A model generated the notes under the pieces. It was given only the letters and a program-made list of their open reading frames with translations. It was not told where the DNA came from and did no database searches. Shown in pieces: positions 60,182-64,000 of a DNA stretch of 64,000 bases. The DNA comes from Odobenus rosmarus divergens (lineage: Eukaryota; Chordata; Mammalia; Carnivora; Odobenidae). The translations under genes and the position numbers were made by a program. Location: contig NW_004451672.1 of assembly GCF_000321225.1 (NCBI RefSeq), forward strand, positions 124,001 through 188,000, read 5' to 3'. Each line of letters begins with the position of its first letter. Within the stretch, counting starts at the first letter, position 1.

Positions 60182-61165
60182 TACCATGAGGATTGTGTCC
60201 TTTGTATTTTCTTTGAAAATGAAATATCTACATTCTTCTGAATATCCATACAAATGATTTGGAAAACAATTTAAATAAATAGCTTTTTCAAGAATAAGAA
60301 TCTCTGATGATTTAAAGCTTCTGAAATCCTAAGAAATTACTAAACACTCTCATTGCACTTAAAACATATTCACCTTTTCTCAAAATTTTGGGCTGTCAAC
60401 TTCTGTTCCATATTAATGAAGTTAACATTGATATATTGATAATCAATTATTGATACCACATAACTGAGGTATCAAAGACAGCTTGTAGGAAAATAGATTT
60501 AATATTATTATTTGAAAAGTAATTTATTTTGTATTATTTCTTCACAAAGTGTCTCCTCTAAGTCTCCATGAATTATTTCCTTATCATTTAGTTGTGACAA
60601 CAGCATTTCTCGAAGTGTTTGTTTGTATCTGTCTTTACAAGGGTGACAACACGAGGAACATCCTTCCTTCTTTGCCAAAAGGATGAAAGGAAGCTCAGCA
60701 ACATAGGGGAGAAATAAGATACATATGCTGATCCATGTAAACAGGCTATTTCAGATGCTGGATCCCCATTCAGATTGTTTCTTCACGTACTCATGTATCG
60801 GCATCATACGATGCATTTTTGCTACTTGAAGGTAGCTAATCTTTCAAGTTTTCCTTTCTCCCTATCTTCTCCATGTGCTGTTCGAAAATAAGTGTCCTGA
60901 TAAAACCATCCCCGACGGCCTTAATTTAGTGCAGAGATGACATCCTAGTCTAGGAGGCAGGTTTCTCCTCCTCTCAAGCTGAGAAATCCAAGAGTGGCTC
61001 AAGGAATGCTATCCAGACCCCCAAGGGCAGAAAGACACCCGCCGGATGTATTATAATCTATGTGCATTTAATTTCTAGGCCAGAAATCTGCCTTGAGCTT
61101 CTGAAAAGTATAGCAATCCTTTCACGGATTCTTGAAATTCACGATTTTTAAAACTAAAAATAGCA

Positions 61166-61379
61166 GAGCACTTGGGTGGCTCAGTCGATTAAGCAGCTGA
61201 CTTTTGGTTTTGGTTCACGTCATGATCTCAGGGTTGTGAGATTGAGCCCCGTGTCAGGCTCTATGCTCAGCGTGGAGTGTGCTGGAGATTCTCTCTCTTC
61301 CTTGCCTCTGTCCCTCCTCCCCCTCACGTGCTCTCTCTTTCTAAAATAAATAAATAAAATCTTTAAAAAAAAAAAACCT
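61166..61379 (+). mobile_element. SINEC, sense, older type, with perfect 12-bp target-site duplication
   Basis: 'gagcacttgggtggctcag' head and a more diverged body ('gagattgagccccgtgtcag'). Tail 'aaataaataaataaaatctt' with about 12 A residues. 'ctaaaaatagca' flanks it at 61154-61165 and 61380-61391. The body differs from the younger copies in the way older caniform SINEC subfamilies do. Confidence 0.95.
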
Positions 61380-61399
61380 CTAAAAATAGCATCTCATGC

Positions 61400-63375
61400 A
61401 GACGCCTAGGATTATAGAGATTAAGTAACATAATACCATAGAGCAATTAGCATTGAACCTCACACAGGTAAACAGAAGCCGACGCTAGTAAAAATGATAA
61501 GTAGTAGGAGTGGTAATGTAATTAATTATAATAATTAATAACAATGGAGTCATGAATGACGGTAACGGCACGTGGCAACAGCCTCCCCGTACCCTTAAAA
61601 ACATGTTTGCCAGGTGCCGGGGCGTTAGCCTGCGGACACTTCGGAGCCTCATTCACTTCTTACACCCACGCTGCTCACCAGCTTCCAAATTTCCACTCCT
61701 CAAGCCCTGTGTTTCTCAATTCAGGATTCAGCGGGTTGCTGTGAGTCTGTGTCTTTTTTTTCAGAGTCCTAAAAAAGTTATTTCTGACAGTTTCTGCTTG
61801 TTTTCTGAAATTTCTGTGGAAAGATGTGTGTTTGGAGCTGCCAACGCCGTGTTGCTGGCATCTTCCTGAATTTATTCTGAACGCAGAGTTTATAAAGGGA
61901 AATCGTCTCCTGCACCCCAGGCCCTTCTACGCACTCCAGCTGCTTACCTTATTTCCTAAGTGACACCTCCGCGGGCTCCTAGTGGGGGTGATAGGATTCC
62001 CAGCTGGTGCCACAGGAGCCTTTCAGACTGCTTTTGTGACATTTGTCACCCTGCGTCATAATCACTGATTTAGAGTTCCGTGAGCATCGTCCGCACGAGT
62101 GCCCCTTCGGCTCCGGTCCTGGGTCCCATTCATACCTCTGTATCTATGTCAGACCCAGAGCATCTGCTCGCAAAATATACTTTAGGAAATCAATACATGA
62201 AAATATGCAATATGTTTTTAAATCTTATAAATATCCTGATCATAGTCATTTTTGCCTTTCTAAAAAATCCTAAATAAATCAGCTAGAAATATGTTACCAG
62301 TAACGATGTAATTCAGTGTGTTGTCCATAATTAAGATAAGCCTACGAAAACCACTGTTTTCTCTTAAGAAACAAATACAGCTTTTGAAAGAGTAAGAAAT
62401 AACTTTTTACACATGCAAACAAAACATACAAACAAAACACAAGAAATGCATTTTTGTATGATAACTATAACCACAATAGTATTGGATTATAAAGTACCTA
62501 ACAACTATGCTTCCTGATTTATAGAAAATACCTATATGAAGAAAATTGTACAACGTTAGTGACAAGGAATAAATGGAAAAATGTTATGCCTTCTTTGATA
62601 GTATGACACAAAATTTAAAAACAAAAATGCTTCTCCAAATTATACATTAATCCTGATAGAATATAAGGATACCCTTCAATTAAAATATAATTTTTAAAAA
62701 TAATTTAAGTTTGAGAAATCATTTCTAAACTGAGCTATAACTTAACTTTAGAATATGGTAATATTCAAAACCATTATTAAGAATTAAAAGTTTCACCACA
62801 AAGTAAATGTGTGCCTTCAGTACTACACCCGAAAAGCAATCCCTTTTAACATTTTAAAATTATTTTTTAAGTTGTGATACCGTCCCTTCTGGAAATAATA
62901 TCAATACTCCTTGATGTAGCAATTGTACATCATCTGCTATGCTATAAAAGGAATTAATTAAATTCCCTTTCCCACAAATTTTCATCATTTTATTATTGTT
63001 TTACCATTTCTATTTGATGCTTTGTATGATACTTGGAACATCTATTACTGGTTTTATGAAATTCTGATTGTACCTATTGAGTCGCTACTGTCTATTACAA
63101 GAACATTATTATCGCTGGCCTTGCTTCTATACCCCCTACAACAAAAGTTGTCTGCTGTAACTTTATTTTTACATTGTCGCAAGAGACACCACGTTACTAT
63201 TGTAACAGCAGGAACCCGCACGTGGTAAGCCTGGGTAAATGGGATCTATTGTTATGTCGGAGTAGGTTAGTGGGGAAGGCAGATGTTTATTCTGATGACA
63301 CAGGAAGCGTCTGATTACATACGGTTAAGATTCTAGGACACACGTACAAGGGATCACGCGGGGTGGGGGGGAGAG
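61400..63375. other. No recognised repeat family (about 2 kb)
   Basis: A modestly CpG-rich patch lies around 61556-61660, followed by AT-rich sequence from 62180. No gene supported. Confidence 0.4.
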
Positions 63376-63379
63376 CGTT

Positions 63380-63795
63380 GTATCTGACTCTGGACAACCA
63401 ACGGGTGGTGCAGTCGCTGTGGGACATGGTGTGGGGGTTCCTCACAACAGGAAAAGGACCCAGCAATCCCACTTCTGGGTGTTTGCAGTACGGTGGTGCC
63501 AGGGGCTGGGGGGCGGGGGAGGTGCTGGTTGCAGGTGCAAAGTTTCAGGTAGAGGGATAAGCTCTGGGGACACAGTGTAGAGAGTGGAGCCTACAGTGAG
63601 CAATCCATGCTGTGCACGGGAAATGTGCTAAGAGGGTAGGTGCTAAGTGTTCTCACCGTGCACACGCACGCACGCACACACACACACACACACGAACTAT
63701 GGGTGGTGATGGAGGCATTACTTGATTTTGATGATCATTTCCCAGTGTATACAGGTATCAAAACATCACATTACACACCTTAAATATATACTTTT
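63380..63795 (+). repeat. L1M (L1MA/MB-like) 3' end, sense
   Basis: 'ggttcctcacaacaggaaaa' and 'cccagcaatcccacttctgg' are the ORF2 end. 'gcaggtgcaaagtttcaggt', 'gaaatgtgctaagagggtag', 'taagtgttctcaccgtgcac' and 'tatcaaaacatcacattaca' are the 3' UTR. Sequence between the two blocks is deleted. The following SINE interrupts its extreme 3' end. Confidence 0.75.
63659..63693. repeat. (CACG)n/(AC)n microsatellite within the L1 3' UTR
   Basis: 'cgcacgcacgcacac' followed by CA units. It sits where this L1 3' UTR normally has a short CACACA run. Confidence 0.95.
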
Positions 63796-63796
63796 T

Positions 63797-63994
63797 AAAA
63801 AGATTTTATTTATTTATTTGAGAGGAAGAGAGCATAGAGAGAGAGAATACAAGTGGGGGGCTGAGGGGCAGAGAGAAATAGAGAAGCAGACTCCCAGCCG
63901 AGCAGGGAGCTGGATGCGGGACTTGATCCCAGAACCCTGAGATCATGACCTGAGCCGAAGGCAGACGCTTCACCAACTGAGCCACCAGGTCCCT
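63797..63994 (-). mobile_element. SINEC, antisense, at the right edge of the window
   Basis: 'aaaaagattttatttattta' to 'caactgagccaccaggtccc'. Body 'gcgggacttgatcccagaac'. The right-hand target-site duplication lies at or beyond the window end. Confidence 0.93.
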
Positions 63995-64000
63995 CGATTT

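Larger units (their letters stand above)
58745..61150. other. No recognised repeat family (about 2.4 kb, AT-rich)
   Basis: Only simple tracts were seen: (AT)n at 59288-59308 and a short (CA)n at 60165-60181. No gene candidate. Confidence 0.4.

Overview
This window looks like non-coding nuclear DNA from a caniform carnivore. It contains about sixteen copies of the tRNA-Lys-derived carnivore SINE (SINEC / Can-SINE), a 5'-truncated carnivore L1 3' end, and ancient pan-mammalian repeats (L1M, HAL1, L2, MIR, MLT1/MaLR LTRs). The SINEs have the 'GGGGCACCTGGGTGGCTCAG' head and an AATAAATAAA tail. None is the canid-specific SINEC_Cf type ('GGGATCCCTGGGTGGCGC' head), and none has the felid-type body. 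I therefore infer an arctoid (bear, pinniped or mustelid lineage), but not a species.

I found no convincing protein-coding exon, tRNA, rRNA, CRISPR array or operon. The open reading frames are short and fall in repeats, in antisense LINE sequence, in microsatellites or in unremarkable AT-rich DNA. The window is best read as a gene desert or the inside of a very large intron.

Layout. 0-5 kb: an old antisense LINE relic, a MIR and an L2 tail. 5-7.2 kb: an antisense L1 3' end, then a striking inverted duplication with two 233-bp arms that I read as identical, around a 627-bp spacer. 9.2-11.4 kb: a HAL1-like relic carrying a SINE, then an antisense MLT1 LTR. 13.0 kb: a pure TTTC microsatellite. 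14.5-15.4 kb: three SINEs in alternating orientation. 15.4-22.3 kb: a mosaic of antisense L1M pieces. 23.8-24.6 kb: a minus-strand processed pseudogene with AATAAA and a poly(A) tail, interrupted by a SINE. 27-39 kb: LTR-like relics, SINEs, a short minisatellite and GAAA/TG microsatellites. 41-47 kb: an L1 fragment with an inverted 5' part, then a 1.9-kb sense L1M. 49-52.5 kb: three SINEs, then a locally CpG-rich stretch with two antisense MaLR LTRs. 52.4-56.6 kb: about 4 kb with no recognised repeat. 56.7-58.7 kb: antisense L1 ORF2. 61-64 kb: a SINE, a sense L1 3' end and a final antisense SINE.

There is no gene pathway to describe; the window records successive retrotransposition. The observations most worth checking are the perfect inverted duplication at 6.0-7.1 kb, the processed pseudogene at 23.8-24.6 kb and the CpG-rich stretch at 50.7-52.4 kb. 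Family names were assigned from memory of consensus sequences, without a repeat-library search, so subfamily calls are approximate.
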